NCBI GenBank assembly: GCA_964563395.1
Contig: CAZLWK010000004.1
Location: forward strand, 62,001 to 126,000
Direction of reading: 5' to 3'
Source: JBEVOS01 sp964563395
GTDB taxonomy: Bacteria; Pseudomonadota; Alphaproteobacteria; Caulobacterales; Aquidulcibacteraceae
Length of the DNA: 64,000 nucleotides
A program made the translations under genes and the position numbers. Below the pieces are notes generated by a model. The model had not been told where the DNA came from. It saw only the letters and a program-made list of their open reading frames with translations, and searched no databases. Below, piece by piece: positions 33,397-42,098 of this stretch (its first letter is position 1; the number at the start of each line of letters is the position of its first letter).

Positions 33397-33472
33397 GCGC
33401 TCTGAGAGGACGCCCGGTTGGAACGCGCCCGCGCTAGGCGGGTCCGTTCCGCGAACCCTCCTCTCCGAGCGC
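33397..33472 (+). ncRNA. candidate structured RNA hairpin, 76 nt, upstream of the ABC exporter
   Basis: A nearly continuous stem: GCGCTC-T-GAGAGGA (33397-33410) pairs with TCCTCTC-C-GAGCGC (33459-33472), one mismatch. Inside, GGTT (33416-33419) pairs with AACC (33454-33457), GGAACG (33420-33425) with CGTTCC (33445-33450), and GCCCGC (33427-33432) with GCGGGT (33438-33443) around a GCTAG loop. The hairpin sits in the 389-nt gap (33232-33620) between divergent ubiA and the exporter, so it cannot be a terminator of either. It would lie in the exporter leader. The rest of the gap shows only a short CCCGCGCGGG palindrome (33316-33325). No known riboswitch is recognised. Confidence 0.6.
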
Positions 33473-33620
33473 GCCCGGTCCTTGGATCGATCTCGTCTCA
33501 CTCCCCGCGCGGGGCGTCCCCGCGCGCTTCGAGCTTCCGTTCTTTTCTCCATTTCGATGCGGCGGCGCTTCATGCGCCCCTTGAGCCTTCGGCGCCCGCA
33601 TCCGCGTTTTCAGGTGCTTC

Positions 33621-35435
33621 ATGAGCGACATGAACGATTTCGACGACGAGGACGACGACCGTCTGCGCAAGAAGACGGTCGCCGATATCTTCGCCTATCT
33701 TTGGCGCCATTGGACGTCGCAGCCCGGCCTGCTCGCCGGCTTCTTCGTGTTCTTCGTCATCGGCGTCGCCTGCGACCTTGCCTTGCCGGTGGTCTCCGGC
33801 GCGCTCGTCTCGGCGCTGTCCGGCGGACCGAGCGCGGAGAACACGGCGCGCGCCACGGACATCTATTGGCAATTTGCGGCCATCGCCTTCGTCATGCATT
33901 TCGCGCGCAATGTCGGCGTGCGCTTCTGGATGCCGTTCGCGGCGAACAATATGCGCAACCTCGTCTCGCGCGGCTTCGCCGACGTGCAGCGTTTTTCCGC
34001 CGATTGGCACGCCAACAATTTCGCGGGCGCGACGGTGCGGCGCGTCAGCCGCGCCATGTGGGCCTATGATCAGATCTCTGATGTCCTGGTCTGGTTCGTG
34101 CTGCCGGCGGGCGTGGTCCTGATCGGCGTCACCGCCATGACGGCGATGCGCTGGCCGATCATCGGCGCCTTCGTGGGCGTGACGATCGCGCTCTATTTCG
34201 TCTCCACCTATCTTTTCTCACGCTTCTACATCGCCGACGCGAACCGCGCCTCCAATCGCGCGGACACGCGCATTGGCGCTGCCCTCGCCGACGCCATCGG
34301 CTCGAACGCGACAGTCAAGGCGTTCGGCGCGGAGGCGCGCGAGCAGGCGCGTTTCGACGCGGTGATCCAGGATTGGCGCGACAAGGCGGTGCGGGTGTGG
34401 ACGCGCTTCACAAACGCCTGGATCGTGCAGAATCTGCTGCTGTTCCTGCTGATCGCGGGGCTTGTCGGCCTCGTTCTCTTGGAATGGCGCGCGGGACGCG
34501 CGAGCGCGGGCGACGCCGCCTTCGCCATCACGGTTTTCTTCCTGGTGTCCGGCCATTTGCGAAACTTGGGTGAAAACTTCCAGATGCTGCAAAAGGCGTT
34601 CGCCGAGATCGAGGACGTGGTCGCCTATGAAAGCGAGGCGGCCGAGATCGTCGATCCGCCGAACGCGCCGGCGTTCGCGCCGGGCGCGGGCGAAATCCGC
34701 TTCGAGCACGTCGCCTTCCGCTACAAATCGCAGGAGGAGATGCTCTATCGCGATTTCTCGCTCGTCATTCATCCGGGCGAGACGGTCGCGCTGGTCGGCC
34801 CGACGGGCTCGGGCAAATCGACGTTCGTGAAGCTGGTGCAGCGTCTGTACGATGTCGATGGCGGCGCGATCCGCATCGACGGGCAGGACGTGCGTTCGGT
34901 TGCGCAGGAATCCTTGCGCCAATCGATCGCGCTCGTGCCGCAGGACCCCGCGCTTTTCCACCGTGCGCTGCGGGACAATATCGCCTATGCCCGCCCGGAC
35001 GCGCCGCTCGAGGCGGTGATCGAAGCCGCCAAACGCGCGCGCGCGCATGATTTCATCGTGCGTCTGCCCAAGGGCTACGACACCGAGGTCGGCGAGCGGG
35101 GCGTCAAGCTCTCCGGCGGCGAGCGTCAGCGCGTGGCGCTGGCGCGCGCCTTCCTCGCGGACGCGCCGATCCTCATTCTGGATGAGGCGACATCCTCGCT
35201 CGACGTGGAGACCGAGCGCGACGTGCAGGCGGCGATGGCGGAATTGAAGGAAGGGCGCACCACGATCGTGATCGCGCACCGCCTCTCCACGATCCGCCAA
35301 GCCGACCGCATTCTGGTGTTCGACCGCGGCCGCATCGTGGAGCAAGGCCGCCATGGCGACCTCGTCGAACAAGGCGGGCTCTATGCGCGGCTCAACGCGC
35401 TCTCGCGCGGCGACGTGCTGGGCGAGGCGGCGTAG
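33621..35435 (+). CDS. ABC exporter, fused membrane and ATPase domains
   Basis: A 604-residue half-transporter: a six-helix membrane domain (about residues 40-330), then an ATPase domain with Walker A GPTGSGKST, Q-loop, signature LSGGERQR, Walker B ILILDEATSS and switch histidine in VIAHRLS. It should dimerise and export lipids, peptides or drugs. The N-terminal MSDMNDFDDEDDDRLRKK is acidic and cytoplasmic. The start is ATG 33621; an ATG at 33630 is also in frame. It has its own terminator downstream, shared with the convergent TonB receptor gene. Confidence 0.94.
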   Translation: MSDMNDFDDEDDDRLRKKTVADIFAYLWRHWTSQPGLLAGFFVFFVIGVACDLALPVVSGALVSALSGGPSAENTARATDIYWQFAAIAFVMHFARNVGVRFWMPFAANNMRNLVSRGFADVQRFSADWHANNFAGATVRRVSRAMWAYDQISDVLVWFVLPAGVVLIGVTAMTAMRWPIIGAFVGVTIALYFVSTYLFSRFYIADANRASNRADTRIGAALADAIGSNATVKAFGAEAREQARFDAVIQDWRDKAVRVWTRFTNAWIVQNLLLFLLIAGLVGLVLLEWRAGRASAGDAAFAITVFFLVSGHLRNLGENFQMLQKAFAEIEDVVAYESEAAEIVDPPNAPAFAPGAGEIRFEHVAFRYKSQEEMLYRDFSLVIHPGETVALVGPTGSGKSTFVKLVQRLYDVDGGAIRIDGQDVRSVAQESLRQSIALVPQDPALFHRALRDNIAYARPDAPLEAVIEAAKRARAHDFIVRLPKGYDTEVGERGVKLSGGERQRVALARAFLADAPILILDEATSSLDVETERDVQAAMAELKEGRTTIVIAHRLSTIRQADRILVFDRGRIVEQGRHGDLVEQGGLYARLNALSRGDVLGEAA

Positions 35436-35458
35436 CGAAAAACAAGCGCCAAGAAAGA

Positions 35459-35494
35459 GGCCGCGGGGCGATCAACCCCGCGGCCAATTCTTTT
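35459..35494. terminator. bidirectional intrinsic terminator
   Basis: GGCCGCGGGG (35459-35468), loop CGATCAA, CCCCGCGGCC (35476-35485), then AATTCTTTT on the plus strand; AAGAAAG before the stem gives a T-rich tail on the minus strand. It ends the ABC exporter transcript (+) and the TonB receptor transcript (-). Confidence 0.9.
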
Positions 35495-35508
35495 CAACTG
35501 CGCGCCGC

Positions 35509-37749
35509 CTAGTAGCTGTAGCGCATCTCGAAGCCGATCACGCGGCCCTTATTGAGCGGCGAGAAGGTGGCCAGAGCCGGCGTCACATCGCCGCCGACCG
35601 AGGATGGCAGGACGGTGTTGCCGCCATAGGTCGTCTCATCCGTGAGGTTCTCGCCATAGAGCGAGAAGGAGACATTGCTGTCCGTCGGGCGGAAGGTGAG
35701 GTTGAGATCGACGATATCCACCGCCGGGAAGAAGCCGAGATTGGTGTCGGTGAAGAAGTTCCGATCCCGGTGGCTCCAGCTCAGGCGGCTCGACAGCGTG
35801 CCCGCATCCGCGATGTCCAGATCGTAGATGAAGGTCAAGCCATAGGTCCAAGGTGACAGACGCGGGATCTCGAGAGCGAAATCCGCGCCGTCGATGACTT
35901 GCGGCGCCGATGGGTCAGGGTTGCTGATGTCCGCAAAGATCGCGTCGTACTCACCGTCCGTGTAGCCGGCTTGCAGCTGGACGAGGAAATTGTCGGTGAA
36001 CGAATAGCGCGCTTCGATTTCGACGCCCTGGATCGTGGCGTCGGCCGCATTGACGATCTGCTGATTGGTGCCGAACGGGCCGGCCGTGTTCAGCTCGCGC
36101 TGCATGCCTTCGATTTCGTTGTGGAAGATCGCGGCGTTGATGCGTCCGCGTCCGTCCATGAAATCCTGCTTCACGCCGAATTCGATGGTGGTCTGCTCTT
36201 CTTCATCGAACGGACCGGGCGTCACCGTTGGGGAAAGCACCGCGGTTTGGCGGAAATTGTAGCCGCCCGAACGGAAGCCCTTGGCCCAGAAGCCATAGAC
36301 CTGCGTGTCGTTCGACGGCGTCCATTGGAAGCCGACGCGCGGACTGATGTCGTTCCACGAATCTTCGGTCGGGTAACCGTTCGCCTCTGTGAAATCCGCG
36401 TTGAACGTCCGCGCCTGCAGATCCGCGCCGCCTGGACGCAGCGTGGCGATCTCGACCTCCTTCTCTTCGTGCGTGTAACGCACGCCGAGATTGATGGTGA
36501 AGGTTTCGGTCAGCGCATAATCGCCGGCCACGAACGCGCCCCAGGTCGAGAAATCGCCCTCGCCGCCGCCGCTCACGACGAGCCCGCCGCCGAACAATTC
36601 GCGGTTTTCGATGTAGAACAGGTCCTGCTGGAAGTAATAGAGGCCCGTCGTCAGCGCCAGATTGCCGAACGTGCCGGCATAGCGCAGCTCTTCGCTGATT
36701 TGGTCCTGCTCGGTGATGGCGTTGGCGTGGAACAGGAACGACGTCGTGCCGTCGATGTCGCCGCGATTGCGCGATTCATATTGGCGCCAGCCGACGATAT
36801 TGGTGATCGTGCCGTCGCCGAACGCCACGTCGATATTGGTCTCAAGCGTGGCGCTGTCCCAATCGGCGCGCGAGAAGCCGCGTTCGTCGATGCCGAAATC
36901 CTGGCTGTCGCGGCTCCAACGGTCGTGGTTCTGCGAGATCGCGCCGTCGCCAGCCTGACGCCCGCTTTCGCCGCGCAGAATAAACTCGACGCTTTCAGTC
37001 GGCGTCCAGCGCAGCGCGCCGCGAACGAGGCCGAGCTCCTGCTCACCCAGGTCGCGCCCGTCCACGTTCTCGAAATAGCCGGTGTCCTGGTTGTGATAGA
37101 CCGCGATCTTGCCCGACAGAACGTCTTGCACGATCGGGCCCGTCACCATCGCATCGACGGTGAAGTTCGGGCCGGTCTCGACGCTGAAGCCGCCATTGAC
37201 GCGCAGCTCGTCGCTCGGCGTCGTCGTGCGCAGCAGCACCGCGCCGCCCGTCACGTTGCGGCCGAACAGGATGCCTTGCGGGCCGCGCAGGACTTCCACG
37301 CCTTCCAGGTCGAAATTGTCGAACACCTGGCCGCCGGAAATGCCCTGATAGACGCCGTCGACGAAGATGCCGACGGTGGGGTCGATCGAGGGGATCGAGC
37401 TGTTGATGCCGAGGCCGCGGATCGAGAAATTGGCGTAGCCGGGGGCCGTGCCGTTATCTTCCAGCTGCACGTTCGGGATCGAATAGGAGAGGCTGGAGAC
37501 GTCGCGGAAATTGAGCGCTTCAAGCTGCTCCTGGCCGAACGCCGTCACCGCGAGCGGCACGTCCTGGACGTTGGCGTCGCCCCGCTTGGTGGCGGTGATG
37601 ACGATATCTTCCTCCAGCGCGTCCGTGGCGCCCTGCGCCAGAGCCGGCGTCGCCATCGTGGCCGCCCCGGCGGCCAGCGCGAAGGCCAGCGAGTTACGCG
37701 CCGCGCCAAACAGGCTCGCGCGGGTATTGCCAGTTTTTTGTGCAGACAT
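35509..37749 (-). CDS. TonB-dependent outer-membrane receptor
   Basis: A 746-residue receptor. A signal peptide runs to about residue 38 (ends ATPALAQG). The TonB box/plug start is EDIVITATKRGDANVQDVPLAV, and the plug continues through IRGLGINSS to about residue 190. A 22-strand barrel follows and the chain ends in MRYSY, with the C-terminal aromatic needed for assembly. The ligand is unknown (siderophore, glycan or vitamin). The start is ATG 37749 with GGGAGAAGCG upstream. It converges on the ABC exporter, and the two occupy the gap between ubiA and rsmE-gshA. Confidence 0.95.
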   Translation of the reverse strand: MSAQKTGNTRASLFGAARNSLAFALAAGAATMATPALAQGATDALEEDIVITATKRGDANVQDVPLAVTAFGQEQLEALNFRDVSSLSYSIPNVQLEDNGTAPGYANFSIRGLGINSSIPSIDPTVGIFVDGVYQGISGGQVFDNFDLEGVEVLRGPQGILFGRNVTGGAVLLRTTTPSDELRVNGGFSVETGPNFTVDAMVTGPIVQDVLSGKIAVYHNQDTGYFENVDGRDLGEQELGLVRGALRWTPTESVEFILRGESGRQAGDGAISQNHDRWSRDSQDFGIDERGFSRADWDSATLETNIDVAFGDGTITNIVGWRQYESRNRGDIDGTTSFLFHANAITEQDQISEELRYAGTFGNLALTTGLYYFQQDLFYIENRELFGGGLVVSGGGEGDFSTWGAFVAGDYALTETFTINLGVRYTHEEKEVEIATLRPGGADLQARTFNADFTEANGYPTEDSWNDISPRVGFQWTPSNDTQVYGFWAKGFRSGGYNFRQTAVLSPTVTPGPFDEEEQTTIEFGVKQDFMDGRGRINAAIFHNEIEGMQRELNTAGPFGTNQQIVNAADATIQGVEIEARYSFTDNFLVQLQAGYTDGEYDAIFADISNPDPSAPQVIDGADFALEIPRLSPWTYGLTFIYDLDIADAGTLSSRLSWSHRDRNFFTDTNLGFFPAVDIVDLNLTFRPTDSNVSFSLYGENLTDETTYGGNTVLPSSVGGDVTPALATFSPLNKGRVIGFEMRYSY

Positions 37750-37834
37750 TCGCTTCTCCCGGCACGTCATTGCGAATCTTGACGCGCATATTCAGTGTTC
37801 TGCCGGCAATCCTCCTCGCCGCGCCTAAGGTCAA

Positions 37835-37861
37835 GTGCGCACCCTGCGCACCGTGCGTGTA
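37835..37861. repeat. short direct repeats in the receptor/rsmE intergenic region
   Basis: Three adjacent 9-nt units, GTGCGCACC, CTGCGCACC and GTGCGTGTA (37835-37861), lie between the divergent TonB receptor and rsmE genes (starts 37749 and 37932). They could be a binding site for a regulator. A wider AAGGTCA/TGACCTT pair encloses them. No promoter hexamers are certain. Confidence 0.3.
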
Positions 37862-37931
37862 ACGAGGGTTCTGTGACCTTGGGGCAACAAGCGCGCTTGC
37901 CAGATGACGGCGGCGGCGGCATCCCCGTCCC

Positions 37932-38729
37932 ATGCCGGACCCGCGCCTCTTCCTCAACGCCCCGCTGGCCGCCGGCGCGCGCGTGGCGCTGGAGGACGCC
38001 CAAGCGCACAAGATCGTCAGCGTTCTGCGCCTTGGGCTCGGCGCGGGCGTGCGCGTCTTCAATGCGCGGGACGGGGAATGGCGCGCGCATCTGGTCGAGG
38101 CGGGCAAGCGCGGCGCGGCGGTCGCGGTGGCGGAGAAGCTGCGCGACGCGGCGGCGCCCGCGCCGATCGATCTCCTGTTCGCGCCCTTGAAGCGCGACGC
38201 GACCGATCTCGTCGTGGAGAAGGCGACCGAATTGGGCGCGCGCGCGCTTCGTCCCGTCATCACCGCGCGCACCATCACTGACACGGTGCGCCTCGACCGT
38301 CTGGCCCTCATCGCCCGCGCCGCCGCCGAGCAGACCGAGCGCTGCGACGCGCCCGAGATCGCCGCCCCGATCGGGCTCGCCGCCGTGCTGGGCGCCTGGC
38401 CGGCGGAGCAGGCGCTCCTCTTCGCCGACGAAGCCGGCGACGCGCCGGGCGAGCCGTGGGGCGGCCAGGTGGGCCGCGCGCGCGCCATCCTGGCGGCGCT
38501 GGAAAATGTGCGGCTCGGCGCGGGGCTGGGCGTGCTCGTCGGGCCCGAAGGCGGCTTCACGCCGCAAGAACGCGCCGCGCTCCGCGACGCGCCCTTCGTG
38601 ATTCCGGTTTCGCTCGGTCCGCGAATCCTGCGCGCCGAGACCGCCGCCATCGCGCTCCTCGCCATCGTCCAGGCCAAGCTCGGCGATTGGGCGGCGCCCT
38701 TGCCGGAACGCATAGGCTCGCCCAAATAG
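37932..38729 (+). CDS. rsmE: 16S rRNA m3U1498 methyltransferase
   Basis: A 265-residue SPOUT methyltransferase that modifies U1498 of 16S rRNA. The N-terminal PUA-like domain begins RLFLNAPLAAGARVALEDAQAHKIVSVLRL; the knotted C-terminal domain has FAPLKRDATDLVVEKATELGARALRPV, LVGPEGGFTPQE and LGPRILRAETAAIALLA, which form the SAM pocket. Length is usual. It precedes gshA by 36 nt, a pairing common in alphaproteobacteria, and is divergent from the TonB receptor. Confidence 0.95.
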   Translation: MPDPRLFLNAPLAAGARVALEDAQAHKIVSVLRLGLGAGVRVFNARDGEWRAHLVEAGKRGAAVAVAEKLRDAAAPAPIDLLFAPLKRDATDLVVEKATELGARALRPVITARTITDTVRLDRLALIARAAAEQTERCDAPEIAAPIGLAAVLGAWPAEQALLFADEAGDAPGEPWGGQVGRARAILAALENVRLGAGLGVLVGPEGGFTPQERAALRDAPFVIPVSLGPRILRAETAAIALLAIVQAKLGDWAAPLPERIGSPK

Positions 38730-38765
38730 CCGGCAAAGCCGCATGGCGATCATGGGAGGAATGCC

Positions 38766-40133
38766 TTGGCGAAAACGGCGGACAAGGCGCCTCCGGTGGA
38801 GAGCGTCCGGGAGCTGGTCGCCCATCTCGAGCGCGGATCGAAACCCGATCCCACGACATGGCGCATCGGCACCGAGCACGAAAAATTCGGCTTCTACAAA
38901 GAGACGCACGCGCCCGTTCCCTATGACGGGCCGAACGGCATACGCGCGCTGCTCGACGGCATCGCCGAGCGCTTCGGCTGGACGCGCGTCTATGAAGGCG
39001 AAAACCTTATCGCGCTGACCAAGGGGCGCGCTTCGGTCACGCTTGAGCCGGGCGGTCAATTCGAATTGTCCGGCGCGCCGCTTGAGCATCTGCACCAGAC
39101 CTGCGCGGAGACGGGATCGCATCTGCGCGAGGTGCGCGAGATCGCCGACCGGCTCGGCATCGCGTTTCTCGGTCTTGGCTCATCGCCGAAATGGTCGATG
39201 GAGGAGACGCCGCTCATGCCGAAGGGGCGCTACAAGATCATGCGCGCCTATATGGGCAAGGTCGGCCGGCTCGGGCGCGAAATGATGTTCCGCTCCTGCA
39301 CGGTGCAGACCAATCTCGATTTCGGCTCGGAAGCCGACATGGTGAAGAAGTTTCGCGTCTCGCTCGCGCTGCAGCCGATCGCGACGGCGCTGTTCGCCAA
39401 TTCGCCGTTCACGGAAGGGCGGCCGAACGGGTTCTTGTCCTATCGCGGCCATATCTGGTCCGACACCGATCCGGACCGCACCGGCATGCTGCCCTTCGTG
39501 TTCGAGGACGGCATGAGCTTTGAGCGCTACGCGCTCTATGCGCTCGATGTGCCGATGTATTTCGTCTATCGCGACGGGCGTTATATCGACGCTTCCGGTC
39601 AGAGCTTCCGCGATTTCATGAAGGGCAAGCTGCCGGCGCTGCCGGGCGAGCGGCCCAGCATCAAGGATTGGGAAGATCATCTGACGACGATCTTTCCCGA
39701 AGTGCGCCTCAAGACCTTCCTGGAAATGCGCGGCGCCGATTCCGGTCCCTGGAGCCGCCTGTGCGCCTTGCCGGCGTTCTGGGCCGGCATACTCTATTGC
39801 GACGCGGCGCTCGAAGCGGCGTGGAGTCTCGTCAAAAGCTGGACGGCGGAGGATCGCGAGGCGCTGCGCCGCGCGGTGCCGATCCTTGGCCTGCGCGCCC
39901 CGATCCGCGGCGCGAGCGCGCGCGAGATCGCGCAGGCCGCGCTCGCGATCGCGCGCCAGGGCCTTAAATCGCGCGCCAAGCTCGATGACAGCGGCTCGGA
40001 CGAAACACATTTCCTGTCCGAACTCGACGACATCGCCGAAAGCGGCGTCACCCCCGCCGAGCGCCTCTTGGAGCGCTATCGCACCGAATGGGGCCGCGAT
40101 GTCGACCGCGTGTTCGAGGCGTGCGCCTATTAG
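38766..40133 (+). CDS. gshA: glutamate-cysteine ligase
   Basis: A 455-residue gamma-glutamylcysteine synthetase of the alphaproteobacterial/plant type. The N-terminal WRIGTEHEKFGFY forms the glutamate/metal site. The middle carries GRASVTLEPGGQFELSGAPLE, and further on MPKGRYKIMRAYM and FRSCTVQTNLDF follow. It makes the first intermediate of glutathione. GGAGGA lies 6 nt before a TTG start (38766), which fits homology and leaves no ATG option. The downstream GNAT gene starts before or at its stop. Confidence 0.95.
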   Translation: MAKTADKAPPVESVRELVAHLERGSKPDPTTWRIGTEHEKFGFYKETHAPVPYDGPNGIRALLDGIAERFGWTRVYEGENLIALTKGRASVTLEPGGQFELSGAPLEHLHQTCAETGSHLREVREIADRLGIAFLGLGSSPKWSMEETPLMPKGRYKIMRAYMGKVGRLGREMMFRSCTVQTNLDFGSEADMVKKFRVSLALQPIATALFANSPFTEGRPNGFLSYRGHIWSDTDPDRTGMLPFVFEDGMSFERYALYALDVPMYFVYRDGRYIDASGQSFRDFMKGKLPALPGERPSIKDWEDHLTTIFPEVRLKTFLEMRGADSGPWSRLCALPAFWAGILYCDAALEAAWSLVKSWTAEDREALRRAVPILGLRAPIRGASAREIAQAALAIARQGLKSRAKLDDSGSDETHFLSELDDIAESGVTPAERLLERYRTEWGRDVDRVFEACAY

Positions 40134-40701
40134 GAGGCTCGATCATTCGCTGATCACGCCCCGGCTGCGGCTGGAGCCGATCACGCGGGAGATGGCTGAC
40201 GCCGCTTCGATCGGCCCCGCGCCGCTCGCGGCTTATCTGGATGCGGATTTGTCGCCCGACTGGCTCCGAGCGGGCGGCATGCGCCTCGCCACGCGTGTGT
40301 ATGGATCGCCCCCGCCGACGCGCGCGATCGTCATTCACCGCGCAGATGTGCGCGTGATCGGCGATGTGCGGTTCGAGCCTTATTCCGATCGGGTCCCAAC
40401 GCGGCGCACGCCCGCCTGGCGCGAGGGCGTGGTCGAGATCGGCTATGCGATCGTTCCCGATTATCGCCGCCAGGGTTATGCCAGCGAAGCCATGGGACGC
40501 GTGATCGATTGGCTGATCGAGGACCCGTCCGTGCAGAACATCATCGCCGGCTGCGACACGCGCAACCGCGCCTCGGTGCGTACGCTGCGCAAGCTGGGTT
40601 TCGTGCTCGACGGAACGGGCATGGGCCGCTCCTTCTGGTGGTATCTGAACCGCGCCGTACGCGATGGACTTAGGCCGGAATGGCCCGGCCCCAATAATTG
40701 A
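40099..40701 (+). CDS. GNAT family N-acetyltransferase (RimJ/RimL-like)
   Basis: A 180-200 residue GNAT. The acetyl-CoA-binding loop is YRRQGYASEAMGRVIDWL, with IAGCDTRNRASVRTLRKLGF afterwards and TPRLRLEPITREMADA at the N-terminus, typical of RimJ/RimL-type enzymes. The start is uncertain. ATG 40099 overlaps gshA by 35 nt; a CTG at 40150, 12 nt after AGGAGG (40132-40137), gives a shorter protein that begins where family homology begins. The 3' end overlaps the convergent methyltransferase by 32 nt. Confidence 0.8.
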   Translation: MSTACSRRAPIRRLDHSLITPRLRLEPITREMADAASIGPAPLAAYLDADLSPDWLRAGGMRLATRVYGSPPPTRAIVIHRADVRVIGDVRFEPYSDRVPTRRTPAWREGVVEIGYAIVPDYRRQGYASEAMGRVIDWLIEDPSVQNIIAGCDTRNRASVRTLRKLGFVLDGTGMGRSFWWYLNRAVRDGLRPEWPGPNN

Positions 40702-41284
40702 AGCCGGCGATCTTCGGCGTCGAGGGCAGATACATCGTCTCCATCGACGCGATCTTGAACCCGCCTTCCTCCAAGAGCCTCGGAATCGGCCGGTTCAAAT
40801 TGCACCCGCCGGCGATGCGCTTCCAAAGCGGATTGATCCTCTCCTGCCAGCGCGCGGTCGATGCGTCGGGCGCGGCGCCATGTTCGCAAAACAAAACGAC
40901 GCCGTCCGGCTTCAACGCGCGGCGCACGGCGTGCAGGGCGGCGAGCGCGTCCGGGATCGTGCAGAGCGTGTAGGTGATGAGCGCGGTGTCGAAGCTTTTG
41001 TCGTCAACTTGCATGTCTTCCGCGCCGCTTTGAATGTGCGTCACCGGAAAGGGCGCCGCGCTTGTATCGGCCTTCGCCCACAATTCCGCCGACGGCTCGA
41101 CGCACACAAGGCTCGTCACCTTCGCGGGATCGTAGAACGGCAGATTGAGGCCCGAGCCCGCCCCGATCTCCAGAACGCGGCCCGCCGCCTGCGGCGTGAT
41201 CTTGGCGCGCTGATAGCGGATCGGCTTTGCGCCGCAGGCGCAATTCAACAGGTGCGGCAGGACGTGCTTGTCGTAAAAGCTCAT
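40670..41284 (-). CDS. SAM-dependent methyltransferase
   Basis: A 204-residue class I methyltransferase. Motif I is VLEIGAGSGLNLPFYDP, followed by CVEPSAELW (acidic loop), and later FDTALITYTLCTIPDALAAL. The pattern resembles TMT1/METTL7-like or UbiE-like small-molecule methyltransferases. No substrate can be inferred. It overlaps the upstream methyltransferase by ATGA (41281-41284), so the two are probably coupled. Confidence 0.85.
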   Translation of the reverse strand: MSFYDKHVLPHLLNCACGAKPIRYQRAKITPQAAGRVLEIGAGSGLNLPFYDPAKVTSLVCVEPSAELWAKADTSAAPFPVTHIQSGAEDMQVDDKSFDTALITYTLCTIPDALAALHAVRRALKPDGVVLFCEHGAAPDASTARWQERINPLWKRIAGGCNLNRPIPRLLEEGGFKIASMETMYLPSTPKIAGFNYWGRAIPA

Positions 41285-42063
41285 GGGTCCTCGGCGTTCG
41301 CGATCAAGAGGCGCAGCGGCGCATCATAGGCGGGCAAGGCGCGCCATGCGCCGTATTTTTCGTCCCAGGCGCCGCTGTCCAGGTCGGCGCGCAAACGCGC
41401 AACGAAGCGCGCCTCCGCGTCCGCGCCGATGAACGCCCACCCCGATTGGCCGGCCCGCACCGCCGGATCGAGCAGGAATTCCGGCCGACCGTAAAAGGCT
41501 TCCGTAAACCCATCGATGCAATCGAACGGCACCGGGGCCGGAGCGAACTCCACGTGTGGGCCCAGCATCGCGGCGACGTTTTCAAGCGTGGGCATGCGCT
41601 GCCCCTCGGCGCCTGTGCGCTCTGGCAGATAATCGTGTGTCCAGAGCTTGCCGAACGCGGCGGGATCGAAGGTGAGGATCACGACGCGCTTGCGCGCCAC
41701 GCGGCGCATCTCGGCAAGGCCCTTCGCCAGATCGCGCCATTGATGGATCGTGAAAACCGCCATCACCGCGTCAAACGCGCCGGCGTCGAACGGCAATTCT
41801 TCCGCCGCGCCGATCACGCAGGGCGCGGCATCCCTTGGCCGTTGCGCGCGCATCGAAGCGGAGGGTTCGAGCGCGACGACGAGCCTGTCGCTCGGTTCGT
41901 AATTGCCCGAACCCGCGCCGACATTCAGCACCGTGCGCGCATCGGCGAGCGCTTCGCGCACGCATGCCGCGATGCGTGGATCGGCCTGACGCGTGCGCGC
42001 ATAAACGCCGGGACGCGCGTCATAATCGAAATCGCCGGCCGGCGGCGGGCGAGGCGGATGCAT
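41281..42063 (-). CDS. SAM-dependent methyltransferase
   Basis: A 260-residue class I methyltransferase. Motif I VLNVGAGSGNYEPSD and the later AVMAVFTIHQWRDLAKGLAEMRRVARKRVVILTFDP fit the Methyltransf_11 group. The C-terminal 100 residues (from RTGAEGQRMPTLEN) form a lid usually seen in enzymes acting on small metabolites. It is the middle of three methyltransferase genes on the minus strand; the first one upstream starts 47 nt away. Substrate unknown. Confidence 0.85.
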   Translation of the reverse strand: MHPPRPPPAGDFDYDARPGVYARTRQADPRIAACVREALADARTVLNVGAGSGNYEPSDRLVVALEPSASMRAQRPRDAAPCVIGAAEELPFDAGAFDAVMAVFTIHQWRDLAKGLAEMRRVARKRVVILTFDPAAFGKLWTHDYLPERTGAEGQRMPTLENVAAMLGPHVEFAPAPVPFDCIDGFTEAFYGRPEFLLDPAVRAGQSGWAFIGADAEARFVARLRADLDSGAWDEKYGAWRALPAYDAPLRLLIANAEDP

Positions 42064-42098
42064 GGCGCATCATCGCCCGCCGCTCCGCGCGACGCAAA

